DNA of 64,000 bases from contig JAYKKI010000032.1 of the NCBI GenBank assembly GCA_039881145.1, positions 14,092,501-14,156,500 on the forward strand, given 5' to 3'. The notes below the pieces were generated by a model. The model saw only the letters and a list, made by a program, of their open reading frames with translations. It had not been told where the DNA came from and made no database searches. Each line of letters opens with the position of its first letter. The first letter of the stretch is position 1. This DNA is from Druceiella hillmani. Lineage: Eukaryota > Arthropoda > Insecta > Lepidoptera > Hepialidae. Below, piece by piece: positions 13,149-22,939 of the stretch. Both the position numbers and the translations under genes were made by a program.

Positions 13149-13150
<2 letters not shown>
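10721..13150. other. No gene supported
   Basis: AT-rich DNA. The longest chance frame in the region runs 11,479-12,006 on the plus strand (175 codons). It has no domain, and its composition drifts to Ile, Phe and Asn towards the end. A small GC-richer patch lies at about 12,480-12,545. I see nothing else. Confidence 0.55.

Positions 13151-13194
<44 letters not shown>
13151..13194. repeat. (TA)n microsatellite
   Basis: An uninterrupted TA dinucleotide run. Confidence 0.98.
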
Positions 13195-13197
<3 letters not shown>

Positions 13198-13369
13198 GCT
13201 ATGTGAGGAATATTTTTTCGGAATGGAAAAAAATCTCGTTATAATAATTTATCATAAAATATACTTAGAATCAATTTTGTTTCCTTGTGTGACTTTTAAT
13301 GAAATTAGCCAGCATATGTTATCAAATATTTTAGTTTTACTTATATTACTAATTTAACTATTCGTCCTT

Positions 13370-13541
13370 GATTTTATCGTTTATATATGTATAGAGTACA
13401 AATATAGCCAGATTTTATCGTTTATATATCTATAGAATACAAATATAGCCAGATTTTATCGTTTATATTTGTATAGAGTACAAATATAGCCAGATTTTAT
13501 TGTTCAAATATATATAGATGTGCAGAGTACAAATATAGCCA
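13370..13541. repeat. Tandem array, 41-bp unit, about 4 copies
   Basis: Units start GATTTTATYGTT and end GAGTACAAATATAGCCA. The first three are exactly 41 bp, and the fourth is longer and diverged. Confidence 0.95.
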
Positions 13542-15410
13542 ACAGTGGAATTGCTGGCATATTTTGTATCTTGATTATTGTTCGGCGGCGAGCTGCAAGA
13601 CTGACTGGAGATTTAAATTCATTCAACCGTCTTTAGGTCCTAAGTCTTGATGTAAGTTTGTCATTCTAAATCTTTTCCATTGATATAATTATGGCTACCA
13701 AAAAGAATCACAGATTTACCCCTTGCGTAATTTTAAGTATAAGATTAATTTTAGTCCTTCGAAAGTGTCAGGTTTATGACCAAAAATGTCAATACATTAG
13801 ATAATTACTGTCATAGTTCTGAATCCATACTTTATGGTATATTAGGAGGAGAATAATATATTTTTTGTATTTATCAAAAGTTTTTTTATATATTTGGCAG
13901 CTGCAAAACTTTCACTGTATTTGAGATAGATGTTGAGTTTCTTGAAGAGGTGTTATCTTGTGTTTACCCTTAATTCTTTTCCACTTAATTGTTTTCCTTA
14001 AGATATTAATTTTCCTTAAATCTAAATTGTTCTCTAAAATACCAGTGGACCGAATCACCTGTATGTTTCTGTTATTGAAACGACATATTAAGTCAATCCA
14101 CTGTTGATAACTTAAAGCAGAACATTTTTTTTCGTTGAAACGAGAATTGATTTTAATTTTAGCCAATAATTTTCTAACGTACTTTTTTAAAGGACAGGTT
14201 TTCAAAATACTGTCCTTATGAAATAAATTCTATATATACATTATTGGTTGTTTTATCTATTTATATCTTTAAATCATCTCTTTCTCTGTTGCTTTATTTA
14301 TTCTCATAGGCGTTTTCCCATTTTCAAGGCATGTAACTATTTCTCATACATTGCTCGCTTAGGGAGAACAATATTTTCTTACTTTAAACATTTAAATTTA
14401 CCATTTACTTTTTATATAAATGAATTGGTGCCTACCATCTAATCTGTATACTTTTGTATACAACAAGCCAACATCGCTTTTCTTCATGTTTACGCTCACA
14501 TTTTCCTCGATATCGCGGTAACAAATTTTCCTAATTTTAGTTTGATATTTTATTCAACTGTGATTTAACTAAATTGTTCAGGTAAGGCTCACACCGAATT
14601 TTCTATTTCTATGTACCTAGATGTAATCCCATGATATAGGAACTAGTTGTAAACATTGTACGTAGTTGTAAGCATTATACATTGTAAAATTATGTACAAG
14701 TACATAATTGTAACTTTATAGGCATAAAATTAAAATTTGGTCAAAATTGAAAGGCGTTAAAATATGATTACATGGATGTAATTTTAATTATTTGGTTTAA
14801 TAATTTGAGGAATGATCAGTGTGAAAAGCTTTATATACAACTTAAAAACATAAAATAAAATGCTAACTGTGCTGTGTATTAACGGCAGTTTCGGTTTTTG
14901 TCAGTTTTTTCTTTTTCCATTCTTGAAAACTTTTATTAGTTATACTAACTTTTTCCTCCGCTCACGTAGAAGTTATCATGTTCATAGCTTCCTGACGATT
15001 AAATTTGAACATTTCTCCGACAAAGTGCTAACGCATTGCGCCCATCCTCCGAACAACATAATATGTTATATAATAATATAAGCGAACAAACAGATAGACA
15101 TTGGGTTTTTAATATATTGAGATTTTGTTCCATACACAGAGTTTTCTATACATGAATTTTCTGTATTATATGTTCAAAGTATTAAAAATTTGCATACTTT
15201 CATACTCAAACGATTATTATTACATTGAAGTTAATATTTTCATTGACACCACATTTATTTTTTTTATATCACTTTGGCAAAGTTTATCAAAACACAACTC
15301 ATAATATGAAATTACAAGAAAATACAGAAAAATTACGGAAATAAAGCAGCAAAAATCAATTAATTTTGTCTAATATTAACAGTTTTCCGTTATTCGCTTC
15401 GCATAAGCTG

Positions 15411-15412
<2 letters not shown>
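13542..15412. other. No feature seen
   Basis: AT-rich DNA. A minus-strand frame at 13,912-14,205 (97 codons) is Lys- and Asn-rich with no domain. I see no array or RNA gene. Confidence 0.55.

Positions 15413-15479
<67 letters not shown>
15413..15479. repeat. (AT)n microsatellite
   Basis: A perfect AT run of 67 bp. Confidence 0.98.
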
Positions 15480-15480
<1 letters not shown>

Positions 15481-15899
15481 TATCTTATTAAATGGAAATG
15501 CGTGTATGGTTTATTAAAAGGGGAAATAAAAAATATATATGGAAAAAAACAAAGAAAAACAATAAGAATAAAAAAATCCTCCCCTTACTCAAAAAAGTGT
15601 TTTAAAATATGATTTCATTAACGATATTTTCGGCGGCCGAAGGGAAATATTCTAAATACCCCAAAATTGTTACAAAATTTCATTTTAATTTAATGAATAT
15701 ATCGAAACATATTTCGAATTTTGCATGGATTTTAATAATATGCAATAATAAAGAAACTACGTCTATATTTCTCTGGTCTTATTATTTCTCATATTATAGA
15801 TTATTTATATCTAAATCTCTTTAGTGATATTATTTCTCATGTTATCGATTTTATTGGTGCAGTAGCTTTTGCTTAAAGCATGTACAAACTTCTTATTTG

Positions 15900-16085
15900 T
15901 CAGCACTACAGCCTGGTGCAGGCCATGACTTTCCTAATCTGCTCCCTCCAGGCAGTACGAGTTGATGCAAGGTTTCTCCACCTGTTGATTTCCGAAATAT
16001 TGAAGTCCTTGTCTACACTGTTCAACCACCTTGTAGGTGGTCTTCCTATCCTCATTGTATCTTCAATCTTTGCAAAAGCATGTAA
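15900..16085 (-). pseudogene. C-terminal fragment of an RTE-type retrotransposon polyprotein
   Basis: Read on the minus strand, the frame gives GRPPTRWLNSVDK, then NRWRNLASTRTAWRE, then a stop after about 20 more residues. The pattern GRP-x-x-RW followed by W-x-x-LA-x-x-R-x-x-WR is the conserved end of endonuclease-reverse transcriptase proteins of RTE-type non-LTR retrotransposons, just after the reverse transcriptase and thumb. Only about 55 codons remain, consistent with the strong 5' truncation usual for these elements. Frame upstream of 16,085 loses similarity. It is a dead fragment; the exact clade is uncertain. Confidence 0.7.
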
Positions 16086-16264
16086 AAACAGAGAAATATA
16101 ACAATACATTGCAAAAACGGATACAAATTTCCAAAACACTGCACTTGGTTAATTTCCGCCAAACCGTTTTTTTTTCAAAGTATCCTTGCCACATAGACTT
16201 ATGTAGTTCACTTTTATCGTTTCTTGAATAGATTCTGCAAGTACTAGTTTAAAAAAAATCCTAT

Positions 16265-16445
16265 CTGGACTCAGCACCTTCAAATCGGAGTCGGTCTCGT
16301 ACTATAATTAGTCACCAGGAGACATTGACGCGCGTGACTCAACTCCACTCGGCGTTGAGTGATGAATTGTAAGAGGAAATCTTTTTCGTTTGCCGCCGTC
16401 GCAGTTCGAGCCCTCAGTGACTCGCTTTACGTTATGGAGTTTAAG
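16265..16445. other. GC-richer island, function unknown
   Basis: A GC-richer stretch with TATAATTAGTCACC, GACGCGCGTGACTCAAC and TTTGCCGCCGTCGC. It has a homeodomain-like core (TAATTA) and a GTTCGAGCCC that looks like a Pol III B box, but no tRNA fold can be drawn. It could be regulatory. Confidence 0.3.
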
Positions 16446-16852
16446 CTGTATTGTACAACTATTTCGTCTTGAACCGAAAAATTGATGCGAATTTCCTTTT
16501 ATTCAAAATTTTGTTGTTCATAAATATTGCTCAAAATGATCATCGTAGTTCATAATCATTTTTAAATAGAGAGCATATTATTTTCAATTCAAAGAAATGA
16601 GAAAATCTGAAAGAAAATTTAATTTGAGAGCTGATTCAGGTTTAAAATATAAAAAAGATAATGATTATAATATAATATCGACAAATGTCATGTGAAGGAA
16701 AATTTTAAAGTAACTCCGATCCTGGATAAGGTAGCGGGAAGTCCGATATCACGTGAAGTGAAAACTTGACGAATATGTATCTTAAAAAAATGACCTTCCA
16801 TGGCTTTCAATTTGAGAGAGACAAGAAGACCTGCAACAAAATGGCTGAAATC

Positions 16853-16924
16853 ATCATCATCAGGAAGGCCTATTCTCTTCTTGTCTAAAGGGATAAGAAG
16901 AGAATAGGCCTTCCTGATGATGAT
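16853..16924. repeat. Perfect 30-bp inverted repeat with 12-bp loop
   Basis: The left arm (16,853-16,882) begins ATCATCATCAGGAAGG and the right arm (16,895-16,924) is its exact reverse complement, ending in GATGATGAT. The loop is GTCTAAAGGGAT. GAT triplets at both outer ends look like RTE tails, so this may be two element ends fused head to head. Perfect identity of the arms points to a recent event or gene conversion. Confidence 0.9.
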
Positions 16925-18580
16925 CTTACCAATAGGCAAAATAGTGCGTCGAGTTCACAAAAACCAATCCCTTGTGACAGGAAAAGGTAGGAATGAAGAA
17001 GAATATAATATAGATAAAAGCCTTAAATATTATCAATTTGTTTTCACTTTCTCTAAATATAGTATCTCATCAGACTTGGGACAGGAAACGCTGATTCAAT
17101 TTTCACATAGTTATCACCTGGAGGCAGGCAGATTTTTGGACTACGTTTTGTCTTCGTTTCAGAAAAATTGTTTAATCATTACAAACTTGTATTAATTAAT
17201 TATATTTTTTATTTCCATCATATTTTCAATGAACATTTTGTATCATTTTCTTGACAAACGTTTTTATATTTTTATAATTTATGAAAGTTTTTGTAAACTT
17301 TTTGTAAAAATGAATGTTATAAACTTGTGGATAATAAAAAAATATATTTTTATTATTAACTGCCTGTAATAAGAGGAAAAATAAAATAAAAAAATAATGA
17401 GTTTGTCATTCTTGTGAAATTCTAAAAAGATACTACTCGTTTTACTTTTTTTATATTAGGTAATGAAACGATTAAGAGAACGATTGAGGTAAAGTACCTA
17501 CCTGGAAAACAAAGAAGTAGGAAATAAAAATTTGGAACAAAAAATAAGGCGTAAATAAAAACAATAAAAAAACTACATTAAAACCAAAACGTATGAAAAA
17601 GAATGCGAATATTGATAACAGAATGTTTCGATTTTCATTTTTTTTTCATTGAATGGTTTTGTGGATTTTAATAAAAAATACTTAGTTTTCTTTCTTGCTG
17701 TTTAATTAACCATTATCAGTTTTTGTATATGTAAGTATAGATTTTTAGACTTATATATAGATTTGAAAGGGCGGCTATATATTTTAATTTCAGTTTTCTA
17801 AATAAACTAGTTTAAAATTTGTCCAAACATTTTGGATGTCCATTTACGTATTATGACCAATATCTTACTAAGGTCGATATCATTCTATGACAAATACGTT
17901 GTACCTACTCCACTAATTAATGAAGTGTAACTCGTCATTTGCCGACGTGACTCGACGAATACCTTTGTAATAATGTACTGCCAACGTGATTGATAATTGC
18001 GAGTTAAGACTAGATAATTACTTCATTGATACTGGACACAAATTCTTGCTAAATCAATTAATTTTTTTCTGTCAATAATTAAACTAAATCGTAATAGGAG
18101 TAAAAAATACAATCCTTCGATGTTATAATTCATAGCAATATTGTTGGTAATTAGTCTTTCCTAGTGGCTTCGTATACACCTTTTCTCTAGCTCAATTTCC
18201 CAAGGACAATATGCAAGGCAGATTCTAAGTTTAAGCTAACTGAAAATTTTCAACCCAATAGCTGTTTTTAAAAGAAGAAATCATGTCTGCGGAAATACCC
18301 GAAATTAGTTTCATTTTTATTTGGATTTAAAAGTAGGTACTTTTGTGAGTACCCACTTGTAATAAACGAACTTTGTGCACATTCGGTATTTCCACTTTCT
18401 GTAATATTTCTTTTCGTTGTTTTAGTACGTAATGATCAAATAAATTAGAATATTACTAAAATTTTTAAATATTTTTATCTTAAGACATATTCAATATTAA
18501 AGTATTTATTATTAATTTAATTTAGTTTATCATCATTGAGAATAGTTTTATTTTTGTAGTCATAAATAAATAAAAAAATA
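16925..18580. other. No feature seen
   Basis: AT-rich DNA without arrays or credible coding sequence. Confidence 0.6.
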
Positions 18581-18623
18581 TATATGAATTCACAAGTTTT
18601 ATTTCTACTTTTTAAGTTCTTTA

Positions 18624-18664
18624 CCACGACCTAGGTTTCGTTGTATTACAACATCTTTAGGTGA
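18624..18664 (-). ncRNA. Degenerate hammerhead ribozyme motif (copy A, left arm)
   Basis: Read on the minus strand, stem II, GAAA, the CCTAGG palindrome, GTC and GTGG are all present. The catalytic box reads CTAAAGA instead of CTGAAGA and stem I has lost a base pair. The invariant G5 position is changed, so it is probably inactive. Confidence 0.6.
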
Positions 18665-18709
18665 TTTCGTTGTATTACAACATCTTTAAGACTGATCTTT
18701 GCTAATAGC

Positions 18710-18750
18710 CCACCTGAAGATGTTATAATACAACGAAACCTGGTTCGTGG
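18710..18750 (+). ncRNA. Hammerhead ribozyme motif with damaged stem III (copy A, right arm)
   Basis: CCAC and CTGAAGA (18,714-18,720) are intact, as are GAAA and the closing GTGG. Stem II has one mismatch. The CCTAGGTC block has become CCTGGTTC, which breaks the stem III palindrome. The core is present but folding is doubtful. Confidence 0.6.
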
Positions 18751-18849
18751 TAAAGAACTTAAAGAAAGTAGAAATAATACTACATCACGTAGTTTCATTT
18801 AATTGTGAATAATGAATTTCTACAAAATTAAAGCCAAATATATTCAATG

Positions 18850-19319
18850 TATATGAATTTAAAGAGCTTGCAGGGAGCAATTATTTTATTTTTTATCAAA
18901 TGCAATACGTAACTTTAGCTTTTAAGTTATTTGCCAATAAAACAAAATTAATGAATTCCTACGACTAGTTTTCAATATTACAAATATTTAAGGAAGCGGA
19001 GAATATTTTTATTCCCAAATTATAGACTGCTATTCTTTCGATAACGAAATGTTTTTGTTCTGTAAAATACAGTACAATACAGTCTAAAAAAATTATATTT
19101 CTCACAAGTCACAAAAGGCACAAAAGTCGAGATACCACTCCAAGAAGAAATCGCAAAATACGATAAGTATGCAGGATTTTCTTTAGTGTAAATTAGGTGG
19201 AAAGTTTGAAAATTTTCCTATAGCTTATATTTTTAATCAATATTTTTCTAAGAGATGAGAAAGTCCCAAAGCTTTCTCTTGTAGATTTGTAATAATTTCT
19301 ATGTTAAACAAATTTATGC
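18850..19319. other. No feature seen
   Basis: AT-rich DNA, no gene or array. Confidence 0.6.
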
Positions 19320-19353
19320 ATATGTATATATACATATGTATATATATATATAT

Positions 19354-19406
<53 letters not shown>
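19320..19406. repeat. (TA)n microsatellite with TG/CA interruptions
   Basis: A TATATA run with embedded TATGTATATG and ACATATG steps. Confidence 0.97.
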
Positions 19407-19409
<3 letters not shown>

Positions 19410-19434
19410 GTGGTGGTACTTAAAAATACAAAGA

Positions 19435-20000
19435 ATTGTCAAGATTTTCTACAATACGCGTATTTCAAATCGCTCTTTCTTTCATTTTACATTCTTGTGT
19501 GCATGTCATATGTATTCCTTTATTTTCACTTTTTCCTTAGGATCTTGTCAAACTGTAATTTTTCCTACATTACTCACCACACTTTCATCATTCCTATTTA
19601 TTTATTTATTACCACACTCGTTTCTATTTATTTACACTCTTTCATCATTCCTTGTAATTTTTCCTACATTACTCACCACATTTTCATCATTCCTATTTAT
19701 TTATTTATTACCACACTCATTTCTATTTATTTACACTCTTTCATCATTCCTATTTATTTATTTATTACCACACTAATTGTCAAGATTTTCTACAATACGC
19801 GTATCAGTTGCTCTTTCTTTCATTTTATATTATTGTGTGCATGTCTTATGTATTCCTTTATTTTCACTTTTTCCTTAGGATCTTGTCAAACTGTAATTTT
19901 TCCTACATTACTCACCACACTTTCATCATTCCTATTTATTTATTTATTACCACACTTATTACCTATTTTTTGCACACATACAGTAATCTCACACTTTCAA
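19435..20000. repeat. Two-unit direct duplication with nested short repeats
   Basis: Unit 1 (19,435-19,775) and unit 2 (19,776-about 20,000) both start ATTGTCAAGATTTTCTACAA followed by TACGCGTAT, and share TTTTTCCTTAGGATCTTGTC. Unit 1 is longer because a block with TTTCATCATTCCTATTTATT and ATTTATTACCACACT is repeated inside it. The long open frames on the plus strand here reflect this low-complexity repeat. Confidence 0.9.
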
Positions 20001-20624
20001 CATTTTAATTACACACGACAAAACATTATTTTAATTCTTACCATTTATATAAAATACTTTCAAAATAAATATATTTTTTAATAAATAAACTATTAATAAC
20101 GGTATTAACCAATAAAATAGACAGTTAAATAATATAACTTAAAATTGGAACAAAACAATTGATGTTAGTACGTTAAATTTGGTTAAATGGTTATAAATAT
20201 AAGCATAAAAATAAACTAATTCTTAAAAGGTGAAGATTTATTAAAATCACTCGTTAATAAGATTGTTATCTTTTAAAGGATGCGATTGAAGATTAGTATT
20301 GCGCGATCCAATTCGCAGAAGATAAGGATCGGTGATTAAAACTATCGATACAACGAAGAAAAATTGAGACAAGAAAAAAAACATAATTTTCTTTATTTAC
20401 AGTTGCCCTTGCGTTAAGAAAATTGCTTAGGGAGATTTTGTGCCCTTGACTCGATACACGTTGTTGAGTTAAATATATGCGAAATTTTGAATTGGTAGTA
20501 TTGAAAGTGAAATGAAGTGAAAATTGAAAAATTTGGCATTAAATCGCGTAAAAGTTAATTAAGAGTAATGACTCTATCTATTGACTACTGAGTACTGAGT
20601 ACGACTAATCTATTGAGTCGAGCA
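20001..20624. other. No feature seen
   Basis: AT-rich DNA, no gene or array recognised. Confidence 0.55.
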
Positions 20625-22070
20625 AAAAAAACTTTATTTATTTATTTATTATTAACTTTTATGTATAGTGCATATGGCGGACTTATTGCTACATGAGCAA
20701 TCTCTTCCAGTCAACCATAACAATTTGTATTGAAATTTAGTTGGTAGACTGTAAGAGATTTTACAATGAAAATTCTTAATAGCACATTAGACAAAAAAAA
20801 TACAAAAGTAAATTAAAAAAGAAAACAAAATATTGACATGATTTGGGATGGGAAAGACAGGAAAGGGCGAGGACACAAAGAAAAAGGTTTTTATAGACGT
20901 GATTTTCCTGATGTCAGGATCCAGGTGATTCCAAATTTTTGCTGCTTGGACAGTGAAGGATTTTTCGTAAGTGGTAGAGGTATGTTTAGGAATAAGTAGG
21001 GTGTGTGAACTTTCAGATCGCAGCCCAAGGCCGTGAGCAGACAAATCTTTAAATTTGCCACTAAGATAATTTGGGCTATGAGTAGGTTTACTTTAGAAGT
21101 CAGTCTTTGACTACCGATGATGATAGCTTGTGACTTACTTGGGTTAACCAAAAGACCCATTTCATCAGCCCACTGACCAATTGAAGCGAGATCTCGATTA
21201 AGGATGTCGATGGTTTTTGATAAGGAATGGAGGTTCGAGTGCGCATAGATTTGTAGGTCATCATCATAGAGACGATAATTGCTAGAAATGTTCTGAACAT
21301 CATCATCAATAAACACTGAGAAGATGAAAGGAGATGGAAATCCACCTTGAGGTTCACCAGCTGTAAGGTCAGTCCACTCAGAATACGTATCTGACAACTT
21401 AACACATTGCCTGCGTCCATGAAGATATGAACTAAACCACTCAAGTGAATGTTGGGATATATTAATATATTTCAAGCGGGCAAGAAGTATATCGAAATCA
21501 ACAGAATTGAACGCAATGCTGAAATCAAGAAGCACAAGGACAGTGACTTGTGTATTATCCATAGCCAAGCGTATATCATCAGTAACCTTAACAAGGGCAG
21601 TTGAGGTACTGTGGCCAGCTTTAAATCCAGATTTAAGTGGATTTAGAGATTTATGGGCATTGAAGAAAGTAACAAGTTGACCATACGTTCAAAGACTTTA
21701 GATAGAAGCGGTAGGATAGATATGGGCCGAAAATCCTTGGGTTGCGTAGGTAATAAAATTTTAGGTACGGGCACAATATAGGCTTTTTTCCATTCCAAAG
21801 GGTAGACAGCAGTTTTCAAAGAGGTATTATAAATATCAGCGATGACCGGAGCCACGATATCTATTATTGGTTTAAGATCACTAATAATTAAGCCATCAAA
21901 TCCCATGGATTTCGATTTTATCGCAAGAATATTATCTTTAACTTCGGACTCACAGGTATCCCTCAGCGTAAATTGATGTTCATTAGAAACGGATGAAGAC
22001 GAGATACCGTTAATAGTTGCAGATTTAACAGATGGTTCAAGTAAGTAGTAGTTTATTGGCGTGAAATTTA
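20625..22070 (-). mobile_element. 5'-truncated non-LTR retrotransposon (CR1/Jockey-like)
   Basis: The element runs on the minus strand from about 22,070 to a short AATA-type microsatellite tail at 20,634-20,653. It keeps part of the reverse transcriptase and the extreme C-terminus. The endonuclease and any first ORF are absent, as expected after aborted reverse transcription. A microsatellite tail in place of poly(A) is common in CR1-related clades. No target-site duplication was found by eye. Confidence 0.75.
20787..22060 (-). pseudogene. Reverse transcriptase of the non-LTR element, frameshifted and internally deleted
   Basis: In minus-strand order the frame shows SKSMGFDGL, WKKAYIVPVPK and DFRPISILPLLSKVFERMV (RT fingers). 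A frameshift follows near 21,680. Then come LKSGFKAGHSTSTALVKV, motif A VLVLLDFSIAFNSVD, motif B GEPQGGFPSPFIFS, the catalytic box YDDDLQIY near 21,258-21,268 (family form YADD, so Ala has become Asp), and QWADEMGLLVNPSKSQ. After LTSKVN at about 21,085 the sequence jumps to the C-terminal FTVQAAKIWNHLD block in another frame, so the thumb and connecting region are missing. The frame remains open from 21,906 up to about 22,060 without an intact start. It cannot make an active enzyme. Confidence 0.85.
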
Positions 22071-22643
22071 AAATAAAAAAGACACAATAAATATGCGGCC
22101 GACTTTTGTTGCGGGATATGTTAATATAAAGTGTTTAAGTAGTACATTGCCATTAATTGCTTAATAAACGAGCTTATTAATTCGGTGCATTTTCTTTATT
22201 GAGCTTTTATGCATTCGGTGCATTTTCTTTATTGAGCCAGAGCTTTCCCTTTAAATATAGAAGACATTCTTAGTTAGTAAGTAATTCCTTGTTTAATCCT
22301 ACTTTGTAACACAAGTGATTTAAAAATAACTTCAGAGTCTTCGTTGCAGTAGGAGTATTATGTAAATATTGTTCTATTCCTAAATCAGTGTTACCACGTT
22401 ATGACTTTATTACTTATTCTTTGTAAAGAAATATTTTACTGTGTATGTTTGATATCTATTAACCGTCTTACCAATTTTCAATAATATTGAATCCATATGT
22501 AATATTGTCCTACTAAGTAAGTGAATATTTCATTATATATGAAACTCATACAAGTATATTAAAAGAATTTAGAAACCAAAACAGAAAAATTATATAAAAC
22601 GTAGATGAACTTCTATCATTATTAATAATTTTTACTAAATAAC
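22071..22643. other. No feature seen
   Basis: AT-rich DNA. GCATTCGGTGCATTTTCTTT is nearly duplicated at about 22,180 and 22,210. I see nothing else. Confidence 0.55.
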
Positions 22644-22752
22644 TAAATAAATTAATTGAAAATATTTGGCGTTAATTTTGTAGAAATTCATTATTCACAA
22701 TTAAATGAAACTACGTGATGTAGTATTATTTCTAATACCTTTAGTTTCTTTA

Positions 22753-22793
22753 CCACGACCTAGGTTTCATTGCATTACAACATCTTCAGGTGG
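22753..22793 (-). ncRNA. Hammerhead ribozyme, intact core (copy B, left arm)
   Basis: Read 5' to 3' on the minus strand: stem I strand CCAC, core CTGAAGA (22,789-22,783), a stem II hairpin with GTTGT and GCAAT strands around AAT (two G-U wobbles), then GAAA, stem III ACC-TA-GGT, the H17 base C at 22,757 (triplet GTC) and stem I strand GTGG. Every invariant hammerhead position I can check is present. Type I hammerheads with very short stem III are known in Penelope-like elements and retrozymes. Activity is untested. Confidence 0.8.
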
Positions 22794-22829
22794 GATATAA
22801 GCAAAGATTATCTTATCTTTGCTTATATC

Positions 22830-22870
22830 CCACCTAAAGATGTTGTAATACAACGAAATCTAGGTCGTGG
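22830..22870 (+). ncRNA. Degenerate hammerhead motif (copy B, right arm)
   Basis: Stem I (CCAC/GTGG), a fully paired stem II (GTTGT/ACAAC) and the GTC triplet are kept. The catalytic box reads CTAAAGA, losing the invariant G5, and stem III has become ATCTAGGT. It is probably inactive. Confidence 0.65.
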
Positions 22871-22939
22871 TAAAGAAATTAAAGATAGTAGAAATAATAC
22901 TACATCACGTAGTTTCATTTAATTGTAAATAAATTAATT

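Larger units (their letters stand above)
18591..18849. mobile_element. Hammerhead-bearing insertion, copy A (inverted dimer)
   Basis: An inverted pair of the family unit. The left arm is internally deleted (it joins CACAA to the TTATTTCTACT block). A partial copy of the stem II region is duplicated at about 18,664-18,690. The right arm runs from CCCACCTGAAGA to AAATATATTCAA. The insertion is flanked by the 10-bp direct repeat TATATGAATT (18,581-18,590 and 18,850-18,859), read as a target-site duplication. Each arm holds one degenerate hammerhead motif. Confidence 0.75.
22658..22925. mobile_element. Hammerhead-bearing insertion, copy B (inverted dimer)
   Basis: This is the clearest inverted dimer. 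The left arm starts AATATTTGGCGTTAATTTTG and the right arm ends TAGTTTCATTTAATTG. The arms meet at the palindromic centre ATAAGCAAAGAT-TATCTT-ATCTTTGCTTAT. The insertion is flanked by the 14-bp direct repeat TAAATAAATTAATT (22,644-22,657 and 22,926-22,939). The left arm carries a minus-strand hammerhead with intact core, and the right arm a plus-strand one with a changed core base. Confidence 0.8.

Noticed and set aside
16390..16440. B-box-like GTTCGAGCCC as a tRNA gene
   Set aside because: No acceptor, D or anticodon stem can be paired around it.
19336..20081. Overlapping long frames of 146 and 223 codons
   Set aside because: They run through a (TA)n microsatellite and a T-rich tandem duplication; the repeated protein is an artefact.
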